Assembly: GCF_024362695.1 (NCBI RefSeq)
Contig: NC_065433.1
Coordinates: forward strand, 23,655,700-23,719,699
DNA length: 64,000 nucleotides
Direction of reading: 5' to 3'
Origin: Pectinophora gossypiella
Taxonomy: Eukaryota; Arthropoda; Insecta; Lepidoptera; Gelechiidae
A program made the position numbers and the translations under genes. Below, in pieces: positions 30,973-43,225 of the stretch (its first letter is position 1; each line of letters starts with the position of its first letter). Under the pieces are notes generated by a model. The model did not search any database. It was not told the origin of the DNA and saw nothing but the letters and a program-made list of their open reading frames with translations.

Positions 30973-31140
30973 AAACAGCCTATATACATCTCACTGCTGG
31001 GCACAGGCCTCCCCTAAATCAACGCGGAGAGGATATGCATCATAGTCCACCACGCTACTCCACTGCGGGTTGGTGGAGATGTTTTACGGCTAATAGCCGG
31101 GACCAACGGCTTAACGTGCCTCGTTTTCGGACAATCAAAT
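30973..31140 (-). mobile_element. SINE A, 3' half only
   Basis: ACAGCCTATATACATCTCAC through the core GACCAACGGCTTAACGTGCC, then breaks off. Confidence 0.75.
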
Positions 31141-31299
31141 GAGTTCTCTAATTAGTAAATAACTTGTAATGTATACCCTCATTGATTTTAAAGATGTGTT
31201 GCTGTTGCAGTTTCTTGTCATTTCTTCTCCTCAGCTATAACAAGTAAAGTCTATAAATTATGTAATACAAACTGGATTAAAAGAAAAGAAAGGAAAACA

Positions 31300-31490
31300 T
31301 GAAACAGTAGGACTAGGGCCCTGTGCTGGGAGGTTTTCTGGCCACGTCTTTCCCTCAGCGTTACAGATTCCGATGTGGTAGTAGTTTTACAGCTAGTTAC
31401 ATAATATGTAATTTAATTATGTTTGACGTTCAAAAAGCGCTAACTTTGTAAGCCAATTTTGAAAAATAAATATTTTTGAATTTTAAAGTT
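31300..31490 (+). mobile_element. LINE 3' untranslated end
   Basis: GGGCCCTGTGCTGGGAGG and TTTTGAAAAATAAATATTTTTG match the 3' end of the LINE at 8847-9455 (which lies on the minus strand there). Confidence 0.5.
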
Positions 31491-32008
31491 TTTTCTTTTT
31501 TCATTACAAGTTTTACAAATGAATAGAGGTTCGGCTAGAGACTTCCCGGAACCACTTTTATTTTTACTATAACCATGGGCATACCCAGCCTTTTACCACG
31601 GCCGATTAGTCATTATAATACATATTATTTTGTAGTGGGTCACAGTGTAAATGTTCGGCAGCGGGTGCGCGGAAATAAAAAGAAAAACTAAAGGAATATC
31701 ACTTTTAATAAAAATATATACAAGGAAAATGAAAATACATTAAAGAAAAGCAAAAATAAAATAAGTAACTTAAAAACTCAACGACCGATCTTGATGACAG
31801 CGAAAATAGAAGAGAAAAACAAATGAAAATCATATCATATAGAAGAATAAAACAGAAATTCTTATAAACTAAGGAGATTGTATAATATATTTAACAAAGA
31901 GTATAAAATCGATATAAAAATGTTCGTGCGTCGTTTACACACAGTATGATGTGAATATCTTAGTCAACATGCCCGTTGCAAAAAGGTGAACGCATTCCGG
32001 GTTTTCTA
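31491..32008. other. No gene seen; AT-rich DNA
   Basis: Long A-rich stretches (31670-31900). No frame of interest. Confidence 0.5.
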
Positions 32009-32281
32009 TATTCTTTTTTTTGGCGTGACTTATCGACGATAAAATGATCGATCGATTCAATAGATTTTGTTGCAATGGATAAGTTTGTTTTTGTCCTTAA
32101 CATGCCACATGATTTTGTTCGTATTTTGACAGGACGACTTATTTGGGTTCACATGTCGACAAAACGACATAATTATATCGTCAGAGTCGATAAAATGACC
32201 GTGGCAAAATTTTATCACGTTGTGCATGTTAGCTCTACTGGCTGGACAAATGGGGAGCGCTGAGGGGTCTCACCCGGGCTA
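32009..32281 (-). mobile_element. Retroposon D split by an unknown 200-bp insert
   Basis: 32009-32030 (T-run, GGCGTGACTTAT) and 32230-32281 (TGGCTGGACAAATGGGGAGC) are the two sides of D. The insert between carries several GATAAAATGA/ACGATAAAATG words and is unique in the window. Confidence 0.55.
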
Positions 32282-32687
32282 TACTCTCAGACCAGTAGTG
32301 AAACAATACCAAATATGAATTATATGCGCAGAAATCCTGATCAAGATTCAATAGTACTTGAGACGTTTTTCAGTGCCATTACACATTCAGGGTGCGTGCC
32401 TCGTGAATCGTAAAGTACGAGTTATTTGCGTATGGGGATGTGAAACCACTAAAATGCTACGTTATTTCGCTTTACGCTGTTTCCCAGGCATCTTTTTGCT
32501 ATAAATATTTTATGGGAATACGTCAAAAGTACTGCGGTTTATAGGCAAACACCAGAAGTGTTTCCGGTAAAATTTTACATAGGTATACGAACACATTGAC
32601 AATGGCCGTAAGATTTATCGGAAGATATCCGGGTGAATCGTTTTATTCACTTTTTATACTTCGATGGTGATAGTGTCAGAAAATACA

Positions 32688-32745
32688 ATACAAAGATGTT
32701 TTATTGCACACAAAAGATACAACAATGACATGACAATAATAATTA
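32688..32745 (-). mobile_element. LINE M 3' end fragment
   Basis: AATACAATACAAAGATGTTTTATTGCACAC matches the M copies at 18925 and 59794 in its first part. Confidence 0.5.
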
Positions 32746-33112
32746 TATTTTTACCTAAAATAAACTTTATTTACACCATAAACAAAACAGTTACAGAACA
32801 AAAATATCAAACAAAACAAAAATAAAATGAAATAAAACTAAAACAAATAAACAAAACTCAAAATAAAATAAATAATGTACAATTACCACTTTTTTAAATT
32901 AAACATTTGAATTTATTCACAAAATATTGTTCGTTATTCAAATGTGTTTATGCCAGTAAATAAAGGAAGATACGCGGGAAATTTCAGAAGTATGAAGAGG
33001 CACTATAGAAGTTGAATGCAAAGGGGCGAATGCAATTCCAATTAGCAAAATGAGTATGAGTTGCTTTATTTGATTCACTGTACATCGAATTCTCATTGCA
33101 TTAGGTAAGTAT
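32746..33112. other. No gene seen; A-rich simple sequence
   Basis: 32750-32880 is AAATAAAAC-type low complexity; the rest is AT-rich without frames of interest. Confidence 0.5.
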
Positions 33113-33175
33113 ACAGGGTGTTACTGACACCGTAACGAATACCGAGAGGGATTATTCTGCTCATGTACTGGGGGT
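33113..33175. mobile_element. MITE G, left end only
   Basis: ATACAGGGTGTTACTGACAC and CGTAACGAATACCGAGAGGG match the G terminus. Confidence 0.55.
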
Positions 33176-33400
33176 CAGTACTCCCACTGGGAGTTAACGT
33201 TAATACGTTGTCCCGGATTGCGACTCTGTCCATACCGAATTTAATAGTTTAAATTAGCAGGCACAGGATATTTCCAATCCCAACGCGCTGTCTGAATTTT
33301 TATTTTGTTATGGAAATTTTCGTTGCATTTTTTCAAATTGGTTTTTGATTTTTTGAGAACAAAGTACTTGAAGTGTAACTTTACCTGAATGGTATATATA

Positions 33401-33494
33401 AACATAAACATAAACTGCCTATAAACGTCCCACTGCTGGGCACAGGCCTCCCCTCAATCAACCGGAGGGGGTACGGAGCATACTCCACCACGCT
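33401..33494 (-). mobile_element. SINE A, 5'-truncated to 94 bp
   Basis: Only the tail side is present. GAATGGTATATAT flanks it at 33387-33399 and 33495-33507, a 13-bp target duplication proving retroposition. Confidence 0.85.
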
Positions 33495-33635
33495 GAATGG
33501 TATATATTCAGGATTATTGCAGAGTCTAATTCGATTGCATGCCAAGGCCAAACATGTCCGTCAGCGTCATATTGTGGACTGGTAACATCAATTTCCTTCC
33601 TTCTACATACATACACACACAGTGTTTAGACTCCC

Positions 33636-34166
33636 CGGCCTCCATGGTCCAGTGGTTGAGCGTTGTGCTCACGATCTGGAGGTCCCGGGTTCGAATCCCG
33701 GTGGGGACATATCACGAAAATGCTGAGTGAGGCCCTTTTATAAAGGACACCACCACCATCGTTGACCAGTCCATACACTCAATTATTTGTATTTCTCGTG
33801 TATGTAGTTTTTATTATGTGTTTTGTTTGATTGTAAGTTGTGTGTTACTCCGTGTTTTAAATTATATATTTGTTTTATATTTGTAACTGTGGTGTCCCTT
33901 TATAATAAACGTTTCTTTCTTTAAAATCACTTTGTGATCCCTAGTTTGGTTAGGACATTACAGGCTGTTCACCTGATTGTCCAAAAAGTAAGATGATCCG
34001 TGCTTCGGAAGGCACGTTAAACCGTTGGTCCCGGTTACTTCTTACTGATGTAAGTTAGTAGTCGTTACATGAGCCATGTCAGGGGCCTTTGGCGGTTCAA
34101 TAATAACCCTGACACCAGGGTTGATGGGGTTGGGATTTCACCTTGCAACCTACACGATAGAAGAAG
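33636..34166 (+). mobile_element. SINE B with an inserted LINE tail
   Basis: Intact head: A box TGGTCCAGTGG and B box GGTTCGAATCC at about 33646-33695. The body resumes at about 33926 (AATCACTTTGTGATCCC) and runs to CACGATAGAAGAAG. Separated by the foreign piece 33721-33925. Confidence 0.85.
33721..33925 (+). mobile_element. Retroposon 3' end inside SINE B
   Basis: About 205 bp ending GGTGTCCCTTTATAATAAAC plus (TTTC)n. The AATAAA signal and simple tail suggest a LINE 3' end. Only a 4-bp A repeat is visible as a possible target duplication. Confidence 0.5.
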
Positions 34167-34912
34167 TGCTTAGATTGAAACACTCGCGGCAAAAATACAC
34201 CGCGTTGTAAGGCAAGTAGGAACCTATTTATCTATTGCTTCTTTCAAGACACCGCTAAGAAAGGATTAAGCTGTATAATTTCGTTTCCCAGTCAGTGTAT
34301 AAAATGAGAATGGGGCCTCGCGTGCAGAGCAAACTTATTTTGGAGGTTCTTTGATCATTTTTCACAAATAGAAAAAAGCATGTTCAAAGGGCGAGGATCT
34401 GGTACAATGCATTAAATGTAGAGGTACCAGCCTTATATTTTGGGCTCAAACGCTTTAATTTAATGAATTGCAGGCACGCTCTTGTGAAAAAAATTGTATT
34501 CGCGTATTTACATAAATCCTGCGCGCCCAACTTCCTTGTTGGGATTGCGCAGTTAATAAATATTACAGTGATTTTGGGTTTAAAAGAAAATACATAAAGA
34601 TATTTTTAATGTAAGTAACTTGTAATACTTATGTTCAGGTAGTCACTACTTGTAGTTTAAATATACTTATATTATATTTAAAAAGAAATGTTTGAAAGGG
34701 ACTCACTTACCCTTAGACTGCCACTTTACGTATTTTATTTCAACTAATTACTTTGATCTTGTACTTTGAAATTGAGCCAATGTAAAAATAAATTGACCTG
34801 TTGATAGGTTACTTTCTAATGATAATAATTACAAAAAACCTTTATTTCGAGTAATAAATTGACTCATACTCATACATGTCTACTAATAGACATGCTAACC
34901 TATTCTTACAGT
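34167..34912. other. No gene or named repeat seen
   Basis: AT-rich sequence without long frames. Confidence 0.5.
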
Positions 34913-35082
34913 CCCTCCACACTAGCGTCGTGCCTTCGACGCCGCGGCGAAGCGACGCCGCGGCGACGCGACGCCAGCGCTGGCCGGCTGCCGAACGCCA
35001 AGTGTGCGCGGCGTCGTTGTCGCGTAGGCGTCGGGCAAACGCTGGCACGACGACGACACTCGAAAGACGCTAGTGTGGATGG
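34913..35082. mobile_element. GC-rich MITE Q
   Basis: A 170-bp CpG-dense island in AT-rich DNA. Ends CCCTCCACACTAGCGTC and GACGCTAGTGTGGATGG are inverted repeats with one mismatch in 17. The interior repeats GACGCCGCGGCG-type words. The frames through it come from its composition. Confidence 0.65.
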
Positions 35083-35569
35083 TATCTTAGTATACTGCAG
35101 CTAAAACAAACCTCCTTGATAGCCGAGCGTTAGTTTGTGTTTGGTGCAGAACACAAAACGTATCTATAGAAGACCACATAAAAACGTAGGCACCCTAGGA
35201 GAGAAGTAGAATATTAAAATGCCGGACTGATCACAACATAAAAGGATTTCAAATAAAATATTTTATTTATTTTATTTTATTATTTGGGTTATATTCGAAC
35301 AATTTTTATGAACTTTATTTAGAAACTGTGCATATATGCACAGCCTTTTGTTCACTGGACGGTAAATAGTAACTCTAAACGTACTTTGATTTTATTTTAC
35401 AATTTTAATAAAATTGGATGCAGAAGTGCCGTTTTAAATATTTATTTTTTATTTATTTAATATGATATATGATAATAATTTGATGACAGTCATTTTCGTA
35501 TAGTAAAATAACGGTTTAAGAAGAAGAAGAATTTATTTCTCCAAATAAATAGCATTATCTAATTATTCG
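35083..35569. other. No gene seen; AT-rich DNA
   Basis: Very AT-rich, with ATTTTATTT runs at 35250-35290 and 35440-35480. Confidence 0.5.
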
Positions 35570-35842
35570 TATTAAACAGTCTATATTCGTCCGACTGCTG
35601 GGCACAGGCTTCCTCTTAATCAACCGAAGGGGGTACGTTTGCTTCACCATTCTGCTCTACTGCTTAACGTCAACGACTTAACGTCCCTCTGAAGCACGGA
35701 ATCTTATTACTTTTTCGGACAAAGGTGATTCAAGCCTGTAATTACCAAACAAAGGACAGTTTTGTAAAGTGATTTCGACAATTTCGGCATCGGGAATTGG
35801 ACCCGGACCTCCAGATCGTGAGCCCACCGCTCTAGTCACGTT
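35570..35842 (-). mobile_element. SINE A, diverged
   Basis: CGACTGCTGGGCACAGGC, AACGACTTAACGTCCCTCTG and AGATCGTGAGCCCACCGCTC are recognisable but with several deletions; the B box is decayed. Confidence 0.7.
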
Positions 35843-36096
35843 TACTCACATACGCGCGCGCCTTTTTCGAGGAGTTCCTACATTGTATAGCTATGTAGAG
35901 ATGGTTCCATTATATGAGATTAGACTACGCTGTTTGGTAAAGGATCTGTGTTATCCATGTTCTAGTAATAGCTTTATTTAAATGGTGGTTTATCACTTTG
36001 AAGATAAATTAATTAATATACATGGTTCAACAACAACGCTTAAACCGTTGAAAACTGAAAATAATTAATTTGTTATCAAAACATTTAAGTCAATTA

Positions 36097-36232
36097 AGGC
36101 ATTATAGACGGTGTACGACTCACCACCTATCACGTTGGCTTATCAGAAACCTCGGTGAGGTATGGGTACTTACTTCACGTTGCCATGGGTGTACCTCTGA
36201 CTACCCCGATTGGGATACAGTCGTGAGCTAAT
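36097..36232 (+). mobile_element. Retroposon R
   Basis: ACTCACCACCTATCACGTTG, AGAAACCTCGGTGAGG and CCCCGATTGGGATACAGTCG. Its first part is shared with the upstream portion of the long D copy at 18424-18880. Confidence 0.5.
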
Positions 36233-36239
36233 GTTTATG

Positions 36240-36310
36240 CATCATCATCATCAGCTGGAAATCGTCACTGCTGACGGCAGCATAGTGGCGCCAGCATGGC
36301 GTCCTTATAA
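36240..36310 (-). mobile_element. LINE K-like 3' end fragment
   Basis: (ATC)n followed by AGCTGGAAATCGTCACTGCT, a diverged relative of the K tail. A similar piece lies at 8156-8230. Confidence 0.4.
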
Positions 36311-36314
36311 CGAC

Positions 36315-36596
36315 TCATGTGGTCCAGTGGTTGAGCGATGGGCTCATGATGCGGAGGTCCCGTGATCGAATCCCGGTGAGATTAGACATCGCAGCGATTG
36401 AATCATCGATTGTCCGATGACCCATGCTTCGGAAGCACTTTTTGCCGAGCGGTCTCGGTTAGTACTGATGTAAGTAAATAGTTGTTACATGAGCCATGTC
36501 AGAGGTCTTTGGCGGCTTAATAATAATTCTGACATAAGGGTTGCTGATGTTGGTGAGGGGGTCATCCATACCTCACAACCCACACGATAAAAGAAG
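36315..36596 (+). mobile_element. SINE B, diverged
   Basis: GTGGTCCAGTGGTTGAGCG head, altered B box (TGATCGAATCC), core CATGCTTCGGAAGCAC, and CACGATAAAAGAAG tail. Confidence 0.75.
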
Positions 36597-37559
36597 GGCC
36601 CCTTCAGTATTGGCGTGTCAGTCTGTCTCTCGTTATCCCAATGTATTTCTTTCGCAGCAAACACATCAATTTATTTTCATGTTTCTATTAAAATGTTGAC
36701 GAATAAAATCACATTGCTCAAACCCCGCTCTCTTTTACTACTACTGCTGCAAACATATAGAAAGAACGAAGAAAGAAAAAAATATTTATTCGACATTACT
36801 AATGTTTTCACATATTAAAAGAACAATACAATTATGAATGTATGCCGAAACGGTTCCACCTCAGCATAATGTCATAGCCTCGACTAAGGCGGTGATTTTC
36901 AGTTGGGACCGATAACTACGATAGCTCAACTGCTTCTCAAATTCCATAGCCACTTTACCGGAAATGTGTATTTTATGTGGTAGGCAACAATTTTATCATC
37001 ACTTTTTAAGATTATTATTATATAGGTACTTAATACAGTGGTTATTATGGGGTCTAGTATACACTGTACTCAGCCTACAGTGCGTTTGCCTCCCATAGAA
37101 CTGATAAAAATATGTCACATGACACAATGTTTCAAAGGGAACTATGCCCATACAGCCATGTCTTATGAATTTTTTTCTTAATGATGATTAATGAAACGTT
37201 GAAAGGTGATGACGATGAATGATGAAACCTAAGCCCCCACCCTCGGAGCAGATTTACTCCGAACCCCAAACAAATTAACTCAAAACTCCGCATAAACTTT
37301 CGAGTTATAAAGCGGCTTGTTGGCACGAAGCGAAAATAGATAGGTACACTTTGTTTATTGAATATTCTGATATAATAACACTATCGCGAATGTTTTCCGA
37401 CTAACTTAATGTAATCATTAACGACAAAACACCACTTCGTATTGATTATTTTCATTATTCAATGAAGAAAGCAACCGTCCCGTTTCCGTTCCCGTGAACC
37501 GTGAGTTTAAAACGTGATGACATTGTAGTGCAGCTAATTTCATTTGAGATACGTTTGTT

Positions 37560-37960
37560 TTTGAAGATTGTCTTGAGATCTGTCGTGCTGTATGGTTCCG
37601 TGTGTTGGCGACAAAAGAGATAGATGAAAGAAGAGTAATGTGGCAGAGATGGATGTGTGGTGTGACCAGAATGAATAAGATTAGGAATTAATATAAAAGA
37701 GGAAGTCTGATAGTAGCGCCGGTTAGTGAGAAATTGAGGAGCAACAGGTTAGCATGGTATGGGCATGTAATGACGAGGGATGAAAGGCATATAACGAGGA
37801 AAGTTATGAGTATGAACGTGGATGGTTATAGGGGTAGGAGGAACCAAGAAAGTGTGGATAGATTGTGTGTGAAAGGTGTGAATATCAAGATGACGATTGA
37901 CAGAAATGAGTATGGAAGAGAAATACATGTTGTGCCGACCCCACTTAGAGTAGGATAAGG
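37560..37960 (+). pseudogene. RTE-like LINE ORF C-terminal remnant
   Basis: Translates in pieces to the end of an RTE/Jockey-like LINE protein: VVLYGSVCW-type motif near 37580, then an open stretch 37734-37955 with WYGHVMTRDE, and RNEYGREI before the stop. Upstream there are stops and frame changes, so it is dead. It carries no tail like family I's. Confidence 0.65.
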
Positions 37961-37989
37961 GCAGGAGGATGTTACGTTTGTTTTTTTTA

Positions 37990-38100
37990 ATGTTTTTGCG
38001 ATTACAAACTTTTTACTAGCGACCTATTTCGATGTATAGAGACAACAGTCAACAGCAGACTCGGAACCCTCGCTAGTCGGACTTGACCAGATTTTTTTAA
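37990..38100 (-). repeat. Dispersed repeat P2, fragment
   Basis: GTTTTTGCGATTACAAACTT, GCGACCTATTTCGATG and CTAGTCGGACTTGACC match 30465-30610. Confidence 0.5.
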
Positions 38101-38960
38101 ATAGGTTCTTTTTTATTGGCAAGGCAATAAATACTCACTAACACTTTTTTAGTGTAGTCCACTAGTGAATAAATATAAAAATAATTCAAGGATTATTATT
38201 TTACGCGGCCCATATTTTCTTTCTTCACTCAAATATGGAATAATTCAAATTTATTCAAGTCGAGAATTCAAAGGCAGGATAAGCTTTGAATATTCATTGA
38301 AATAAACATTTTCTAAGTGAACCATAATAGTCCGGAGACATAATATTTTTATCACGAAAATTTTAAAGTTATAAACTGTATAAAATTCAAATTAACAGTT
38401 TATTCGATTTTTGAATTTCTGTTTTATTTAAGTTTAGATTCAGGTATTACTTTTTATTATGGGGCTGACAAAAATGTACAAATAAAACATTTTAAACTGT
38501 GAAACTGAGTTATAATAAGTATGAACATCTTCCTATCCTACTTGAACTTAAAAAAAAGACTTATTTCAGATTTTTTATATGTTTTTACCTTAAACGAAAC
38601 ATATCTCACCGCTTATTTCCACGTCCTCATTTTAGGACATTTGAAACACCTTATAAGATCCAATTAAATTATTTAACAATGAAGTTTAATTAATTCAAGC
38701 ACGTAATGTTAAAGCAATTCTCATTAAGAGGTAAATACCTTCTTACGTGAAGAACGTCTTCAACATCTCGAATTTTGCTTAAGATAGATTTAAAAATAGA
38801 ATAATTCGGTCTGCAGGTAATTTAAAATGTGTTTTTTTTTAGCATTAACAACGTAGGTAGATAATAAGTTTCTGAATCAAACGTTAGTTTACGAGAATGC
38901 ACTTTTTGGGTAATTTTTAATCTATTAAATAATGTATAAATTACGATTATATAATATATG
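38101..38960. other. No gene or named repeat seen
   Basis: AT-rich sequence; the 64-codon frame at 38499 resembles nothing I know. Confidence 0.5.
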
Positions 38961-39046
38961 ATATTGCTTTTTTAGATGAATTGCTCCGATGTGGCCTTTT
39001 TAACACAAACCCTTGTTAAAATAATGCTAGGGAGATGATGAATTAC
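38961..39046. mobile_element. MITE E half followed by retroposon H tail
   Basis: TATTGCTTTTTTAGATGAAT to GATGTGGCC is one arm of E. AATAATGCTAGGGAGATGATGAA at 39020-39042 is the last piece of H. Confidence 0.5.
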
Positions 39047-39234
39047 CTGACAGTTATAACAATAAAATATCAAATGTGTCGGATATGGTAGTTTATGATT
39101 TAATTTAATTTTAATAAGATCTTTTTTAAGTATTATATTTTTAATATTAAAAATAAAAATTATAATAAAAATAAATAATAATTAATTAATAATAAAAATG
39201 CGACTTTTTATCGGTGTATTACTAGAACCGCAAC

Positions 39235-39375
39235 ACGGGCGGCCATTATTGAGCTTCGTGTGACGTCACATTTCACAAAATAAACAAAACCTATCTGTCA
39301 GGTTTCAAGTTATACTGTTTGGTGGTTTCTTTGTTTGTTGAAATGTGACGTCATAGGGCAAATTGTCACGTGACC
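39235..39375. repeat. Imperfect inverted repeat with paired CRE motifs
   Basis: GTGTGACGTCACATTTCACA (39260-39279) pairs with TTGAAATGTGACGTCAT (about 39337-39353); inner AAACAAAACC/GGTTTC words also pair. Each arm has TGACGTCA. Possible small MITE. Confidence 0.4.
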
Positions 39376-39925
39376 AATCGTTTTCGCGCCAAATTTAAAG
39401 TAATTAAAGAAAAATGTGTTTTCTTGTTACATAAAACTTTTTCGGATAAATAAATAAAAATTAAGAGGTACTTATAAAATAAGAGTTTGTAATTTTTAAA
39501 ATCCTTATTCGAAAACTGTTAGGTAGCCAATTGTGTGGTGTCTCTTCGAATCGATACATAGCAGTTGTTTAAATCAAAATCGATTTCTGATTATGGCAGT
39601 ACGTTTAATTGTGATACTTCAGTAGATGTCCTTGGGTAGTTTGTACTAATACCTCAATTATGGTACCACTGCAAGGGGCTGTATAGGTGAAGTGGAGTGG
39701 ATAGTCTCTTCCAAGAAAGGACACTCGGGATGCCTGTGCAATGGCACTGATGCAACATACAGGAGCGAGCGATTATGATTTTTTTTTTACCTTTGAAGTG
39801 TTTGCTCTTGGCCGCAGACTTGCCCGAAGGCGTTGACGAGGCCTATCTTTTTTTTTGCTAATGTTGGCAGTGGAAGCGATTAAAATATATACATCGCGTT
39901 CATCTGTTTATTTAGGTTTTTTAAA

Positions 39926-40160
39926 CTGACAAAAGGGTTGTGTCTTTTCTACCAAGTTCTATTATAATTATGAGCGATAGGATGATCATCTGTCACTGTA
40001 GGAGATAGGTTCACCTTGTCACCATATGGTTTATCATATCGATCGTAAGATTGGTAAGATCGTAATATTCCGCCCGCGACTTCGTCCGCGTGGAGATACC
40101 TAGGCCACTAGTATATGGCTGTGTCCACCCGTTTAGGAATTACGAGGGTATATGTACTTT
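39926..40160 (+). mobile_element. Retroposon X, diverged
   Basis: Shares with 59330-59556 the words GGGTTGTGTC, CACCATA...GGTTTATCATATC and GGAATTACGAGGG. A piece with CGACTTCGTCCGCGTGG (40079-40095), a common lepidopteran repeat word, is inserted in it. Confidence 0.4.
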
Positions 40161-40698
40161 TGTATCCTTCCGGTTCAATTGGACCAATTTCCCAATACAA
40201 CCACTTTACCAATATTTAATTCGGCGCGTCTCATTGAGGCAACTGGCGATCCAAGAACTGGCGGCTTTTTTGCGCAGAGAATAGGCCTGGCACTTCAGAT
40301 GGGCTCTGTCTCAGTGTGGCGCGCTGGAAGAGGTATTCTTATTTATAATCAGATGGTGTTGTTTTTATTGTTATTTTTTTAATATAATTTTGAAAATGCC
40401 TTATATATCTACATAAATTTAATATTATAATTGCTTTTTCGCTGATAATGAAAAAAAAATTCATCAGAATTACTTATATTACTAGCGACCCGCCCGGCTT
40501 CGCACGTGCGCAAGTTTCCGGATTTTCCCGTGGATTTTCTAATACGAACTTTGTATAAGTTGCTCTCGCTTTTCGGTTGACATATTGCGTTTGTTTCAGA
40601 CATAGTCCAACACCAAATTACTTATAAACTAGCGGCACGCTATTGCTGTATTGACGTTTGTCCCGCTTATCAAGTTTCGTATTAATTTATACCTACTT

Positions 40699-40842
40699 AC
40701 AGGGTTAATGACACCGTAACGAAAGCTTCACGGGAGGATTCAGACCATTTTTCTGAGTTGACATCAAATGGAATTTTCTGTAGGAAAATTTATTGTTTTA
40801 TAAATTATTTTGTGACGGTATCACTAACATTCTGTATATCCT
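40699..40842. mobile_element. MITE G with internal deletion
   Basis: TACAGGGTTAATGACACCGT to GACGGTATCACTAACATTCT; both ends present, centre shortened. Confidence 0.65.
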
Positions 40843-40859
40843 TCCTGTTTATCATAACT

Positions 40860-42112
40860 ACTTTAATAAAGCAGCGTTCCACTAATGGGGATAAGAACTT
40901 GAAGCTCGAATGTAGGCTGCAGCAGTGTCGAGTGTTCCTAGATTTTGACAGTTCTCCATACTGTCCAGCTAAAATTCATGATAATTGCTAATAAATGTGT
41001 AGTAACGTGGAGTGTATCCCGTCTAAAGGATGAGTCTCGAAAATTAATAAGTTATATAACAGACATTGCATCATTTATGTTTGTTTTTCTTTGGGTATAA
41101 ATGGTGACCCTTTTGTTACAACCAGTCACAATTACATCGTCCACGCTTTATTGTTGTGATCAAAATAAATAGAAGCAATATTTTCGCATATTTTATGGTG
41201 GGCAAGGTCAGGAAACTAAAATATCTACCCACAACTTTGTTGAATAGCATGAATTTAAATATTTGTATTGAATATTTATTAAATTTACAATTTATTTTAA
41301 TTATATTTTATTTTATATAATTATATTTTATATTAATAATATTTCTTAAACATCAAAGAAAATGATAAAGAGGTCAGTTGTAGGTAAATATTTTAGTTCA
41401 TTTTCCATATAAATAAGTGAAACAGAAATCAAATTGACACATTTTGTTTTATTTTTGTTACAAACAAACAATAGGGGATCTTCAGAATAATCCAAATTAC
41501 AATTACTTTTATTGATATCAGGTTTTTTGTAAAAGTAAATAGGTATTAATAAACCATGTTAAAACCTTGCTTGCTTTGGGCTTACATAAAGATCATTGGT
41601 TAATAAAGTTAAACTTTTTCTTTTAGTTATTGTACAATAACAATGATTATGAATTTTAATATGGTTATGGTAATATGGTATGCTCCTTTTATTTGGCGTT
41701 GGTTACCAGCGCCATCTGTTGATTCTTTTGGTTACTGCTTAACCTCAGACGTCTGGATATTCTAAATAAAGTTTCTCATGCCTTAGACTTGACATCGGAG
41801 AGGCTTGCGTGTAAACACAGTTGTTAGCACTTTGTCCCACTTCAACTGCATTGTGGTCTTCTTGCATATTTGAAATCTTCAAGTTTCCCGCCCTGGCGCA
41901 GTTTTGTATTGAATTTTACATGTATTGGGATGTGGATTCTCCGAGATTTTCACAACTTTCAACTCTTGAGGAAAACTCGTTATTTTCGCGTCAGCCTCTT
42001 TTATTCATGGAAGTATTATTACAGTTAACAGTCTGGCATTTTGGATGTTTTCACGGATTAACTAATATAATTTTATAAAAAAAAAACTTCTTGATTATTT
42101 ATTTTTATTTTT
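40860..42112. other. No gene or named repeat seen
   Basis: AT-rich; an 85-codon frame at 41821-42078 lacks any recognisable domain. 41695-41720 carries GCGCCATCTGTTG, a word common in insect repeats. Confidence 0.45.
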
Positions 42113-42125
42113 GACGTCACCTTTT

Positions 42126-42320
42126 CCTTGCGTGAGCGAACCTACATTCCCAAATTTATGCAAATTAAATGCATTTTCGAACCTATATTGGGCTGGTTTT
42201 CCCTTCGCTGGTTGGAAGGTCAGACAGGCAGTCGCTTCTGTAAAAAACTCGATCTGTCAAATCTTCAGGTTAGGTAAGCGGACCCTGTGAAAAACTAAAT
42301 AATGCTAGGGAGATGATGAA
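42126..42320 (+). mobile_element. Retroposon H, 5'-truncated
   Basis: GACGTCACCTTTT at 42113-42125 and 42321-42333 is a 13-bp target duplication. The body reads GGGCTGGTTTTCCCTTCGCT ... AAGCGGACCCTGTGAAAAAC and ends GGGAGATGATGAA. Confidence 0.85.
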
Positions 42321-42463
42321 GACGTCACCTTTTAATGATCTTATTCCTATCTATCCTACAGGTGTTTCCACACCGAGAACATGCGCTTGGAATGTTATAT
42401 TTATAATTGGAATTTGACCATTTAAGTAAGTACCCTACACTTATACCCACTACACCCTGTTTG

Positions 42464-42550
42464 TTGACTTGACTTATTGTGGATATGCCGCAAATTCCAT
42501 TGAATACTTGTCCGAACAAGAGCGGAGCGCCGAGAACTCTTACCCGGTCT
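42464..42550 (-). mobile_element. Retroposon D, diverged
   Basis: TTGACTTGACTTATTGTGGA, GCCGCAAATTCCATTGAATA and GAGCGGAGCGCCGAGAACTC. No target duplication seen. Confidence 0.55.
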
Positions 42551-42941
42551 AAGCGTCATAGCGTAACAAAGAAATTCGCTTTCGAATTCGTAATATTAGT
42601 ACCTGAGGGACACGGCGGAACTGCATTTATTCATCAACTCCAACCCCGGTATAATACACAACGAGCATAAATTCCCAACTCTCAGTTAAGATTTTAATTT
42701 AACTTCCACCATTCTTCTTAATTTGTTAGTGGGGTTTAGTGGAGTTTTTAAACCAGAAGTTGGTCGCTATCAACAAAGTTGGACAGTGTGGTTGTTAGTC
42801 CAACTTTGGCCAATAATTAACGAGGTACGGTTTCGACTCGTTTCTGTTAAGGTGGCTTGACCGGGATGTGCATACTAAAAACATCACGCCCTTAATCCGC
42901 AATGAAGTGGGCAGAGCCAGTAGTAATCAGGGGGCCAAAAA

Positions 42942-43066
42942 AGGCCATACCGAAGCAATCCATCTAAAAAAGCAATATTGTAATTTGGCATAGAAGAAAG
43001 TGCGCAATGCAAACAAATGTCAAATAGCAATATTGCTTTTTTAGATGAATTGCTTTAATGTGGCGA
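42942..43066. mobile_element. MITE E, complete palindrome
   Basis: GGCCATACCGAAGCAATCCA ... ATGAATTGCTTTAATGTGGC; arms pair over about 50 bp. Confidence 0.75.
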
Positions 43067-43225
43067 TTTCAACCCCCTTGAAGACAATTTGCTGTCAATT
43101 TTGATACGAATAGATGTTATCCATTGGACTTATTATGATGAGTCATAATAATTATTAGGTATGGTGAGTTATAATAATTACAGATGATCAGACCATAGCC
43201 CACATAAAGGTCCATCGTATTAGTA

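Noticed and set aside
33640..33710. tRNA-gene-like sequence with A and B boxes
   Set aside because: It continues into SINE B body and tail; the same head recurs many times. No free-standing tRNA gene was seen in the window.
34842..35104. Three overlapping frames of 65-81 codons
   Set aside because: All lie across the GC-rich MITE Q; open frames are expected from lack of AT-rich stop codons.
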